The notes under the pieces: generated by a model
Database searches by the model: none
Seen by the model: the letters and a program-made list of their open reading frames with translations, nothing else
Told to the model about the DNA's origin: nothing
Assembly (NCBI GenBank): GCA_030528555.1
Contig: JAUMYQ010000007.1
Span: 1-64,000, forward strand
Direction of reading: 5' to 3'
Length of the DNA: 64,000 nucleotides
Source of the DNA: Porphyromonadaceae bacterium
GTDB taxonomy: Bacteria; Bacteroidota; Bacteroidia; Bacteroidales; Porphyromonadaceae
Program-made: the position numbers and the translations under genes
Shown: in pieces, positions 6,835 to 15,132 of the stretch
Layout: each line of letters begins with the position of its first letter
Position numbering within the stretch: position 1 is the stretch's first letter

Positions 6835-8304
6835 ATGAATTTGTTTTTTGAGTATATCCAAAATTCTCCTGGCGCAATTATCTTGCTTGTATTGACAATC
6901 CCGATATGCGTATATCTATATCATTCTGTCAAAGACACCCTCTCTTCAGAGATTGATGCCCCAAGAACGAGAACCGCAAACTCAACGAAACTGATGGATG
7001 CGTTTCGTGCTACTGGCTGCGTCTTGTTTTTGACTTTTATAGGATTGATAAGTTACATCGCTTTTCCTGTAATTCTCGTAATCACATTTGGGGAACTTCG
7101 TAACTATGAGGCTAAATTCGACGATATATTTATTATGTCGATAGTTATAGCCATACTCTATATCTTCATTGGTTATATAGTAAATACTGTTCGAGGTCGG
7201 TATCTGTGGAAAGTTAGATCCTTAACAGCAAATTATGAGAAAAGAGAGCGAACCTTAGCAGCAGACTATGAAAAAAAGGTGGTCGCTTGCGAGAAGCGAG
7301 AGAAAGAGTGTGCCGTACGAGAGCATAAGGTCTTATCTTCCGTAGTTAATAAATATCCTTTTCAGGGCTTAGCAGAAGCATCAGCTGACCTTAAGATGGT
7401 TATGTATGATGAGGCTATCCGTTGGCTGGAGAATAAGAGTAGACCAGCCTATACTTCGGCAGAGGTAGTCAAGGAGTTAAGGGGTAAGACAAAAGTGTTT
7501 CAGACACAATACAAGCTAATGCTGTATAAATATGAGTTTCTGCTGAATAAGTTTCCCGAACTAGAGAAATATGTAGAAACTATTGACGAAATGAAGCAGC
7601 TCCAAGATTACACTAGCTTGTCAGAGTTAGAAGAAGATTACGACAGAACAAGGGACTGGCTAACTAGGGAGGAATACGAACGTCTTAGTGTTGATGCTCG
7701 TAATCAGCTCGCTCTAGATAACTACATCAAGTCTTTTAAGAAAAGCAATTGGCAAATCGGACGAGACTACGAACTTTATATCGGGTACTTATACCGAAAG
7801 CGCGGATGGACTGTTGTGCAGTTTGGCATAGAAGAAAGCCTAGGTGATATGGGTAGGGATATTATTGCCTCCGATGGGACGACAACGCATATAGTGCAGT
7901 GTAAATGCTGGAGTACAGAGAAAGTAATACACGAAAATGTAATCTGTCAGCTATATGGCACTGCGGTTCAATATGAGCTAGAGGCATTATCACGACCAAG
8001 TCTCTTTATGTCAAAGGTTATGCCAGTGCTATTTTCAACCACGGCTCTTAGCGACACTGCTCAGCGTTTCGCCGATAGGTTAGGTGTTGAAGTCCGAGTT
8101 GTACCTATGTCCGAAAATTATCCTAGAATTAAGTGCAATATCAACAATGGTAGTAAAATTTACCACCTACCATTTGATCAGCAGTATGACAGAGTGAAGA
8201 TAGACAAGCCTGGAGAGTTTTATGCGCAAAGCGTGCAAGAAGCAACTGCAAAGGGATTTCGTAGAGCGTTTCGCTTCACAGGGTTAAAGGGAAGAACTAA
8301 TTAA
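6835..8304 (+). CDS. Membrane-anchored coiled-coil Mrr-type nuclease
   Basis: The product is 489 residues. Three membrane helices lie at about 14-32, 58-86 and 97-119. A charged coiled coil (about 125-170) and a helical linker to about 300 follow. The Mrr-like restriction endonuclease domain (about 303-425) carries Glu313, GDMGRDII with Asp342, and QCKCW with Gln355 and Lys357, the D-QxK core of the family. The last 60 residues (KIYHLPFDQQYDRVKI, then QEATAKGFRRA) resemble the small Ada-like domain found at the C-terminus of some nucleases, but without its usual cysteines. The architecture predicts a nuclease held at the inner membrane. It is AT-rich and sits between repressor and integrase, fitting an anti-phage cargo gene; function is inferred. 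Confidence 0.85.
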   Translation: MNLFFEYIQNSPGAIILLVLTIPICVYLYHSVKDTLSSEIDAPRTRTANSTKLMDAFRATGCVLFLTFIGLISYIAFPVILVITFGELRNYEAKFDDIFIMSIVIAILYIFIGYIVNTVRGRYLWKVRSLTANYEKRERTLAADYEKKVVACEKREKECAVREHKVLSSVVNKYPFQGLAEASADLKMVMYDEAIRWLENKSRPAYTSAEVVKELRGKTKVFQTQYKLMLYKYEFLLNKFPELEKYVETIDEMKQLQDYTSLSELEEDYDRTRDWLTREEYERLSVDARNQLALDNYIKSFKKSNWQIGRDYELYIGYLYRKRGWTVVQFGIEESLGDMGRDIIASDGTTTHIVQCKCWSTEKVIHENVICQLYGTAVQYELEALSRPSLFMSKVMPVLFSTTALSDTAQRFADRLGVEVRVVPMSENYPRIKCNINNGSKIYHLPFDQQYDRVKIDKPGEFYAQSVQEATAKGFRRAFRFTGLKGRTN

Positions 8305-8370
8305 CAAGACGCACATCCAAATTATGGCAAATTCGCCGTAATTAGATTGTAATATAATCTACATCACACT

Positions 8371-9630
8371 ATGACCATCAAGAGGCATTGCCAGTTCCTC
8401 GTCTGTAAGCGAAAGAAAGACGAGGCACACGGCTACGTTCGTTACTTCGTGCGCTGGGCAGGCGAGATGCTTACCCTCAATGCTGGCTATGCCGTAGAGC
8501 CTGATAAATGGAGCTTAGAAACCCAACGCTGCAAGAACAACACCACCCACGGCACGAAGCGCACACCCTCCTCAACCATCAACCGAGCTATCGGCGAAAT
8601 GGAGCGTGCAATGGACGCAGCTTTTGCCTACTTCGAGGCTTCGGACAAAATCCCCACGAAGGAGCAGCTCAAGACAGAGTTCCTCAAGCGTTCGGGGGCG
8701 AAGATTAAGACCAAGTCCGACCTCTCGTTTTTCGAGGTCTTCGATAGGTTCTTAGAAAGCCAAACCCTAGAGCAACAATGGGAGCGAGGGACACGCCAGA
8801 AGTTCAAACAACTGCGCAACGACCTCTACGACTACAACAAGCATCTTACGTTTAATTCGCTCGACAAGGAGCGTCTGCTGGGCTTCGTCCTCTTTCTTCG
8901 TGATGATAAAGAGTTTCGCAACTCGACCATCCTCAAAAAGATTACTTTCCTCAAGTGGTTTCTCAATTGGTCTACAGCTGAGGGGTATAACTCCAATATG
9001 GCTTACAAAGCCTATAGACCAAGCCTCAAGAATGTACCTAAGGCGGTGATTTTCCTCGAATGGGAGGAACTAATGGCGGTTTGGGAACTAAAAGGCTTAT
9101 CCGAGCCTCTCGCACAGACGAGAGATGTGTTTTGCTTCTGCTGCTTTACAGGGCTACGTTACTCCGATGTGGCAAACCTCAAGCGTGCCAACGTATTCCC
9201 CAATTACATCCAAGTTACCACGATTAAGACCATCGACAACCTCATTATCGAGCTGAATGACTACTCTCGTGAGATACTCGACAGATACAAGGATGCAGAC
9301 CTCGCCAAAGGTAAAGCCCTCCCAGTGGTCGCCAACCAAAAGATGAACCTCAACCTAAAAAAGGTCTGTCAGCTGGCAGGGCTGGATAAGCCAACGCAAA
9401 TAACCTACTACAAGGCGGACGAACGCATCGAGGAGATACATCCCAAGTACGAACTCATCACGACCCACGCTGGCAGGCGTACATTCATCTGTAACGCCCT
9501 AGCCCTCGGTATCAATCCCGAAACGATAATGCAATGGACGGGACACAGCGACTACGATGCAATGAAGCCCTACATAGCCGTGGCCGATAAGACGAAAGCC
9601 AAAGCGATGACCCTCTTCAACAAACGCTAA
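8371..9630 (+). CDS. int: Tyrosine-type integrase of the prophage
   Basis: The product is 419 residues. It has an N-terminal arm-binding domain (about 1-110), a SAM-like core-binding domain (about 115-215) and a catalytic domain. The catalytic residues are visible: Arg263 in CFTGLRYSDV, His366 and Arg369 in THAGRRTF, His392 in WTGHSD and nucleophile Tyr401 in PYIAV. It would integrate and excise the element by recombining attachment sites. It is the last gene before the chromosomal tilS operon, which places the right end of the element in the 228-bp gap that follows. The GC content is back to that of most other genes here, unlike the AT-rich cargo upstream. Confidence 0.95.
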   Translation: MTIKRHCQFLVCKRKKDEAHGYVRYFVRWAGEMLTLNAGYAVEPDKWSLETQRCKNNTTHGTKRTPSSTINRAIGEMERAMDAAFAYFEASDKIPTKEQLKTEFLKRSGAKIKTKSDLSFFEVFDRFLESQTLEQQWERGTRQKFKQLRNDLYDYNKHLTFNSLDKERLLGFVLFLRDDKEFRNSTILKKITFLKWFLNWSTAEGYNSNMAYKAYRPSLKNVPKAVIFLEWEELMAVWELKGLSEPLAQTRDVFCFCCFTGLRYSDVANLKRANVFPNYIQVTTIKTIDNLIIELNDYSREILDRYKDADLAKGKALPVVANQKMNLNLKKVCQLAGLDKPTQITYYKADERIEEIHPKYELITTHAGRRTFICNALALGINPETIMQWTGHSDYDAMKPYIAVADKTKAKAMTLFNKR

Positions 9631-9858
9631 AAAGTGGTAGTAAATTCGAGGTGCTTCAATACCGCTCAATATCTCTTAAAGCAGCTAGATCCTGCTCGTA
9701 TCAAGCACTGCTAATACTCGGTACGTCTTAAATACCACTTAATACATCTTGTTTTTGGTGCTGGTGGTACCACAATGAGGTGCAGGCTATTTAGCTTGCA
9801 CTTCGTTGTTTCCAGGACTAAAAGAACTGATTTTTATCTTTACTTTTAAGGAAAAGAC
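9631..9858. other. Probable right end of the prophage, attachment region
   Basis: No gene is visible between the integrase stop and the end of tilS. The stretch contains GTGGTACCAC (9764-9773, perfect palindrome) and an adjacent imperfect hairpin at 9772-9809. I see no tRNA gene, so integration would be intergenic or in the 3' end of tilS. The core attachment sequence cannot be fixed without the left junction. Confidence 0.5.
9772..9809. repeat. Imperfect inverted repeat, terminator of tilS or attachment site
   Basis: GTGCAGGC, TATTTA loop, GCTTGCAC (9780-9801) pairs with one mismatch. Outer ACAATGAG/CTTCGTTGT arms extend the stem. No T-run follows on the minus strand, so it is a weak terminator at best. 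Its place beside the integrase makes an integrase binding site plausible. Confidence 0.45.
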
Positions 9859-11223
9859 TTAGTTAGGTTCAATGTTAGAAGGCTCTAAACACAGAGCCAA
9901 CATCTGCTGAGTATTGTTCGTCAAAGCGTAACGCCTATCTGCCACTCGCCCAATAAGCCAAAGCACCTCCTCCTTCAGTGTTAAGAGCAGTGCCTCCCTC
10001 CTCTCCCGATGGCTGAAGCCACCATCGATGAAGATGCGCCGTAGTAGCTTACCACCTTTCATTCCGAAAGGATAGATCTTATCGCCCGAGGCTCGTGGAC
10101 GAATGATAAGAAGCGAAGACCGAGCCACCACCCTACTCCAATCGAAGAGTGCCTCATGTGGCTGGCACTTGAGAGGTGGTCCCTCTCTCCTCTCCACAAT
10201 GCGCCAACGCAGCATGCCCATAGGCAAACACACCTCGCCATCTTTACTAATATCTATCGTACAGCCCTCAAAGGGTCGCTCACTGAGCGAATAAACCTCA
10301 AGATACTCCCCACCACGCACCACGCCATAGTCACGACTAAAGTAACGCCCCCCAGAGGGTAAGTCCACCAAATACTGGGCAATACTAGAGCATTGCACCG
10401 AACTAAAGCCGTAGGGCGTGAGCAACTCATAGAGCAAGGTGGCAGGGTATGGACTAGAGAGTATTGAGGGGATGTGTAATCGCTCGGGGCTTGGGGAGAT
10501 GCGCTGCCGCTCTCGAGCCACAGCATCGAGATACACAGCCTCCGCCTCCCTCAGATGTTCAATGGTACGCCTCGCCCCTTGACGAAAGGAGGGATTCAAC
10601 TCCTCGAAGAGAGGGATGAGCCGATGGCGTATAACGTTACGCTTATAGATTAGCTCGCTATTGCTACTATCCTCCCTATAAGGCTGCCCTAGAGCCTGCA
10701 AGTAAGCCTCCACTTCGTCTCGGGTGCAGTCCATCAGGGGGCGCACTACCCTATCGTGCCGCTTGTAGGGCATACCGCTCAGACCTCGCAGCCCTGTACC
10801 CATAGAGAGGTTGAGCAGCATCGTCTCGACCTCATCGTCGGCGTTGTGTGCCACGGCTACGACCGCATCAGCTCTATCCTCTAGCACGCTCATAAACCAG
10901 CTGTAGCGTAGTCTCCGAGCCGCCATCTCGATGGAAGCCTTAGTCTCTACGGCATACTCTCGAGTATCGAACCGCTGCACACGCAGCGACACGCCTAGCG
11001 AGGTACAAAGGATACGCACAAAAGCTTCGTCGGCATCGCTCTCCTCCCCTCGCAGAGCGAAGTTACAGTGCAGAGCCTCCACCCGATAGCCTAGAGCACA
11101 AGTAGCCCTAAGCAGGGCCACAGAGTCTGCGCCACCACTTAGGGCTACATATATTGTCTGCGACCTAGTCAGCAACTCGTGACGATCAATGATCGCCGCC
11201 ACCGCTGCCTCTAGAGGTTGCAT
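9859..11223 (-). CDS. tilS: tRNA(Ile)-lysidine synthetase TilS
   Basis: The PP-loop SGGADSVAL near residue 30, then the conserved blocks RVEALHCNFALRGEESDADE, AVAHNADDEVETMLLNL and GMPYKRHDRVVRPLMDCTRDEVE, identify the ATP-dependent ligase that puts lysine on C34 of tRNA-Ile2. This lets the tRNA read AUA. The C-terminal TilS domain is also present (IRPRASGDKIYPFGMKGGKL, then FIDGGF). I start at the ATG at 11223 because it puts MQPLEAAV about 25 residues before the PP-loop and avoids overlap with the upstream gene; an in-frame start at 11289 is less likely. The product is about 454 residues, normal for the family. It is the last gene of a leftward run with the zinc-ribbon and NIF3-like genes. 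Confidence 0.93.
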   Translation of the reverse strand: MQPLEAAVAAIIDRHELLTRSQTIYVALSGGADSVALLRATCALGYRVEALHCNFALRGEESDADEAFVRILCTSLGVSLRVQRFDTREYAVETKASIEMAARRLRYSWFMSVLEDRADAVVAVAHNADDEVETMLLNLSMGTGLRGLSGMPYKRHDRVVRPLMDCTRDEVEAYLQALGQPYREDSSNSELIYKRNVIRHRLIPLFEELNPSFRQGARRTIEHLREAEAVYLDAVARERQRISPSPERLHIPSILSSPYPATLLYELLTPYGFSSVQCSSIAQYLVDLPSGGRYFSRDYGVVRGGEYLEVYSLSERPFEGCTIDISKDGEVCLPMGMLRWRIVERREGPPLKCQPHEALFDWSRVVARSSLLIIRPRASGDKIYPFGMKGGKLLRRIFIDGGFSHRERREALLLTLKEEVLWLIGRVADRRYALTNNTQQMLALCLEPSNIEPN

Positions 11224-11240
11224 AGACAGAGAAAACGAGG

Positions 11241-11993
11241 TTAGAGACCTAGCTCGGGGTCTACCATAATACGTCCGCAGTATTCGCACACAAGCACCTT
11301 CTTATGGAGCTTGATATCGAGCTGACGCTGGGGAGGAATCTTATTGAAGCAACCGCCACAAGCGTCACGATCTACGCTCACGACAGCCATACCATTACGT
11401 GCACCCTCACGGATGCGGTGGAAAGCCTTAAGCAGTCGCTCCTCTATCTGCCCTTCGACCCCAAGGATACGCTTACGCAAGCTCTCCTCCTCGGCACGAG
11501 TTTCCGTCTTAATCTGCTCAAGGTCTTGACGCTTCATATTAAGGTCAATGCCACGGTCTTCGATATTTGCCTTAAGCGTCTTGATGCGCTCCTTACGCTC
11601 CTCCACCTCGATAGTGAACTCACGGATACGCTTCTGCGATAACTCTATCTCTAGCCTTTGAAAGTCGATCTCCTTAGAGAGATTATCATACTCACGATTG
11701 TTCTTCACCTGCTCCAACTGTCCCTTGTACTGCTCGATAAGCGTCTCGGCATGCTGAATCTTAGACTTCTCTGCCCCCATCATCTGGGTATACTTCTTTA
11801 CCTCCTCCTCAAAGTTCATAAGGCGTGTCTGCATCCCTTCGATCTCGTCCTCAAGGTCTTGCACCTCAAGGGGCAGCTCCCCTCGAAGCGTCTTGATGCG
11901 GTCTACCTCGGAGTAGAGGTCTTGCAGATTACGAAGCTCGATGAGCTTCCGCTCTATAGTCTTTTCTTGCTGATCTGCTACTTTCTTAGCCAT
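11241..11993 (-). CDS. Coiled-coil protein with C4-type zinc ribbon
   Basis: The product is 250 residues. A long antiparallel coiled coil covers about residues 5-190, rich in Glu, Lys and Leu heptads. The C-terminus carries a zinc ribbon: CGGC at the start (DACGGCFNKIPP) and CEYCGRIM near the end. This matches the bacterial family of CT398/FlgZ-like zinc-ribbon proteins, whose exact role is unsettled; binding to RNA, DNA or export factors has been proposed. It lies 6 bp downstream of the NIF3-like gene, a pairing common in Bacteroidota. It is soluble and cytoplasmic. Confidence 0.85.
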   Translation of the reverse strand: MAKKVADQQEKTIERKLIELRNLQDLYSEVDRIKTLRGELPLEVQDLEDEIEGMQTRLMNFEEEVKKYTQMMGAEKSKIQHAETLIEQYKGQLEQVKNNREYDNLSKEIDFQRLEIELSQKRIREFTIEVEERKERIKTLKANIEDRGIDLNMKRQDLEQIKTETRAEEESLRKRILGVEGQIEERLLKAFHRIREGARNGMAVVSVDRDACGGCFNKIPPQRQLDIKLHKKVLVCEYCGRIMVDPELGL

Positions 11994-11999
11994 ATTTTA

Positions 12000-13106
12000 T
12001 TAGATGGATTTTATCGGATTGCTATTGAGTTTGCTATCGTGGAGGACAAAGTTAGGGAAATTATGCGAAATGATATCCCTAAACACTCTGACACAGACTG
12101 CTTCGCTCTCGTAGTGACCTACAGTAGCCAAGATGGGGCATGCCTCCACATCAAAGTAGTCGTTGTACTTCGCCTCACCCGTAATGAAAATATCTGCCCC
12201 TGCCCTACGAGCTGCCCTCCAGAGGAACGCTCCAGAACCAGAGCAGATAGCCACACGGCGCACACGGCGTGCGTCCTCGCCTAGGGGTAGCGGTGTATAG
12301 CTGAGCTTCTCCGTACCAAAGTAAGCCTTAACGCTCTCTAGGAACACCTCAAGGTCTAGCTCCTCGATAAGGTCGCCCACGATGCCACTACCAGCCGAGA
12401 GGTAATCGTTCGCTAGAGGGTAGAGGCTGTAAGCAGGTGTTTCGTAGGGGTGCGCCCCGAGCATTGCCTCCACAATGGTGTAGGTATCGGCACTGGGAAA
12501 GATGACACTTAGCCTCGCCTCCGCCTCGTGATGTAGCTGCCCCTCCTCTCCCACAAAGGGAGATGAGCCAGCCAAGGCTCGGAACGTCCCCACTCCCTCG
12601 TGGCTAAAGCTACAGCTATCGTACGCTCCAATCCTGCCAGCCCCAGCTGCCCACAGGGCCTGCTGCACTGCCTCAAGCTGCTTCGTGGGAACGTAGGTCA
12701 CCAGCTCGGTGAGCTTGCCCACAAGTGAGACGAGCGGACGTGTATTCATCAGCCCAAGGTCTTTCGCCAGATACGCATTCAGCCCCCGAGGTGCATTGTC
12801 GGCATTGGTATGGGCAGCATAAATGCAAAGGTCCGCCTTGAGGGCAAGACTCACGCACCGCTCGATGTAGCTGCCTGTGCCTACACGCTTCAGCCCCTTG
12901 AAGAGCAGAGGATGGTGCACCACAATCAGGTTGCACCCTCGCTGCACCGCCTCATAGATGACCTCCTCGGTCACATCTACGCAGAGCAATGCCCCCATAG
13001 CCTCTTGGTCGGCATCGCCCACTTGCAAGCCACAGTTGTCATACTCCTCCTGAAGCCACAGCGGCAGCTCCGCCTCAAGAGCTTCGATGATTTGCTTGAT
13101 CGTCAT
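12000..13106 (-). CDS. NIF3-like dinuclear metal protein (GTP cyclohydrolase I type 2 family)
   Basis: The product is 368 residues with both halves of the NIF3/DUF34 fold and the inserted PII-like domain seen in long members. Metal ligands are visible in LIVVHHPLLFKG, AAHTNADNAPRGLN and the C-terminal ITGEAKYND, followed by ATVGHYESE. The biochemical role is uncertain; members are often annotated as GTP cyclohydrolase I type 2, but evidence for that activity is limited. It starts the leftward run NIF3-like, zinc ribbon, tilS, with only 6 bp to the next gene. A terminator for the upstream aspS gene separates it from that unit. Confidence 0.9.
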   Translation of the reverse strand: MTIKQIIEALEAELPLWLQEEYDNCGLQVGDADQEAMGALLCVDVTEEVIYEAVQRGCNLIVVHHPLLFKGLKRVGTGSYIERCVSLALKADLCIYAAHTNADNAPRGLNAYLAKDLGLMNTRPLVSLVGKLTELVTYVPTKQLEAVQQALWAAGAGRIGAYDSCSFSHEGVGTFRALAGSSPFVGEEGQLHHEAEARLSVIFPSADTYTIVEAMLGAHPYETPAYSLYPLANDYLSAGSGIVGDLIEELDLEVFLESVKAYFGTEKLSYTPLPLGEDARRVRRVAICSGSGAFLWRAARRAGADIFITGEAKYNDYFDVEACPILATVGHYESEAVCVRVFRDIISHNFPNFVLHDSKLNSNPIKSI

Positions 13107-13164
13107 AGTTTATCCTAATTATTGTACCATAGTCAAGACCGCAGTGCGATCATTTTACAAAATT

Positions 13165-13206
13165 ATTGGGCTGCAACGAAACCAAGCGTTCCGTCCGCAG
13201 CCCAAT
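13165..13206 (-). terminator. Terminator of aspS
   Basis: ATTGGGCTGC (13165-13174) and GCAGCCCAAT (13197-13206) form a perfect 10-bp stem with a 22-base loop that can pair further. On the minus strand AATTTTG follows. It lies 91 bp after the aspS stop, before the NIF3-like gene. Confidence 0.65.
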
Positions 13207-13296
13207 TCCTTTATTTCGGCGTAAACGCCTACTTAGAGAAAAGTCCTATGCTCCCCAAGTAATCTAGCCGAGGAAGCATCTATATCCATCCACCGA

Positions 13297-15057
13297 CTAC
13301 CGAGCCACTGGGCGAATGTCGAGGAAAAGCTCATCCAGCTGTTCCTCGTCAATCAGAGAGGGAGCATCAATCATCACATCACGCCCAGAGTTGTTCTTCG
13401 GAAAAGCGATGCAGTCTCGGATGCTATCCAGCCCAGCGAAGAGGGAAACGAGACGATCCAGCCCATAGGCAATACCACCATGAGGGGGAGCCCCATAGCG
13501 GAAAGCATTCATCAGGAAGCCAAACTGCTCCTGAGCCTTCTCGGGCGTGAAGCCGAGGAGGTCAAACATCGCTGCCTGTAGCTCTCTGTCGTGAATACGG
13601 ATAGAGCCGCCACCGACCTCCACACCGTTAATCACCATGTCATAAGCGTTAGCTCGCACCTCGGCGGGGTTGGTCTTAAGCAGATGTATATCCTCTGGCT
13701 TAGGTGAGGTAAACGGATGGTGCATCGCGTAGAAACGAGCGGTCTCTTCGTCCCACTCCACGAGTGGGAAGTCCACCACCCAAAGACAGCTAAAGGTATT
13801 CTTGTCCCTCAAGCCGAGCTGTGAGCCAAGCTCTAGGCGAAGTTCGCAGAGCTGCTTGCGAGTCTTGGTCGTCTCTCCACACATCAGGAGAATTAGGTCG
13901 CCTGCCACTGCGCCTACCCTAGCCTTGAGCTGCTGGAGGTCTTCCTGAGTGTAGAACTTATCCACGCTACTCTTGACCGTGCCATCCACCTCTACACGAG
14001 CATATATCAGCCCCGAAGCCCCAACCTGCGGACGCTTGACGAAGTCCGTGAGGGCATCGATCTGCTTGCGTGTGTAGGTCGCGGCTCCCTTGGCACAAAT
14101 TGCCCCCACATACTCCGCACCATCGAAGACGAGAAAGCCCTTGCCCTGCATCACGTCCATCACCTCAACAAACTCCATACCAAAGCGCGTGTCGGGCTTA
14201 TCCGAACCATACAGACGCATCGCATCGGCAAAGCTCATACGAGGCAGGGGCAGAGGAATATCTACGCTAAGGAGGGTCTTGAAAAGGTGTGCCGTAAGTC
14301 CCTCGAAAACAGTCAAAACATCGTCCTGATCCACGAAGCTCATCTCGCAGTCGATCTGCGTAAACTCGGGCTGACGGTCGGCTCTCAGGTCCTCATCACG
14401 GAAGCACTTCACAATTTGGAAATACTTATCGAAGCCACTGACCATCAGCAGCTGCTTGAAGGTCTGTGGGCTTTGAGGCAAAGCATAGAACTGATTTGGA
14501 TTCATACGGCTAGGCACGACAAAATCTCTCGCCCCCTCGGGCGTAGACTTAATGAGCACTGGGGTCTCGACCTCAAGGAAGCCTTGGGCATCGAGGTAGC
14601 GACGCACCTCGAAAGCACACTTATGCCTTAGCTCTAGGTTTCTGCGCACAGCCGTACGGCGTAGGTCGAGGTAGCGGTACTTCATCCGCAAGTCGTCCCC
14701 CCCATCCGTGTCATCCTCGATGGTAAAGGGAGGCGTTTCGGATGCGTTCAGCACCTTAAGCTCCTCTACCTCGATCTCAATATGGCCCGTAGGGATGTTT
14801 TTGTTTTTGTTGGAACGCTCAGACACACGCCCACGCACTTGGATGACGAACTCTCGCCCAAGCTTCTGCGCCTCGGCCGACAGAGCCTCTCCCGTATGCT
14901 CCTCATTGAAAACAAGCTGTGTAATGCCATAGCGGTCACGCAAATCCACGAAGGTCATCCCACCCATACGGCGAGACCGCTGCACCCAACCTGCGAGGAG
15001 AACCGATTGTCCCACATGCTCTAGGCGCAGCTCTCCACAAGTTTTATCTCTATACAT
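13297..15057 (-). CDS. aspS: Aspartyl-tRNA synthetase
   Basis: The product is 586 residues, typical for bacterial AspRS. An N-terminal OB-fold anticodon-binding domain ([20 protein letters not shown]) is followed by class II motif 2 ([18 protein letters not shown]) and motif 3 ([16 protein letters not shown]), with the GAD insertion domain between. It charges tRNA-Asp in the cytoplasm. This form has the large insertion of bacterial enzymes. It lies 75 bp downstream of infB on the same strand, with a terminator after it. Whether it charges tRNA-Asn as well depends on asparaginyl-tRNA synthetase elsewhere in the genome. Confidence 0.96.
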   Translation of the reverse strand: MYRDKTCGELRLEHVGQSVLLAGWVQRSRRMGGMTFVDLRDRYGITQLVFNEEHTGEALSAEAQKLGREFVIQVRGRVSERSNKNKNIPTGHIEIEVEELKVLNASETPPFTIEDDTDGGDDLRMKYRYLDLRRTAVRRNLELRHKCAFEVRRYLDAQGFLEVETPVLIKSTPEGARDFVVPSRMNPNQFYALPQSPQTFKQLLMVSGFDKYFQIVKCFRDEDLRADRQPEFTQIDCEMSFVDQDDVLTVFEGLTAHLFKTLLSVDIPLPLPRMSFADAMRLYGSDKPDTRFGMEFVEVMDVMQGKGFLVFDGAEYVGAICAKGAATYTRKQIDALTDFVKRPQVGASGLIYARVEVDGTVKSSVDKFYTQEDLQQLKARVGAVAGDLILLMCGETTKTRKQLCELRLELGSQLGLRDKNTFSCLWVVDFPLVEWDEETARFYAMHHPFTSPKPEDIHLLKTNPAEVRANAYDMVINGVEVGGGSIRIHDRELQAAMFDLLGFTPEKAQEQFGFLMNAFRYGAPPHGGIAYGLDRLVSLFAGLDSIRDCIAFPKNNSGRDVMIDAPSLIDEEQLDELFLDIRPVAR

Positions 15058-15132
15058 GTTGCTTCTACTCTATTGTTGTGCCACCTGGAGGGGGCTACCC
15101 TCCCTCTGCGACCGCCCCCCTCAGATAAGCGA

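Noticed and set aside
9640-9760. Possible tRNA as integration target
   Set aside because: I could not fold a cloverleaf or find a T-loop; treated as intergenic.
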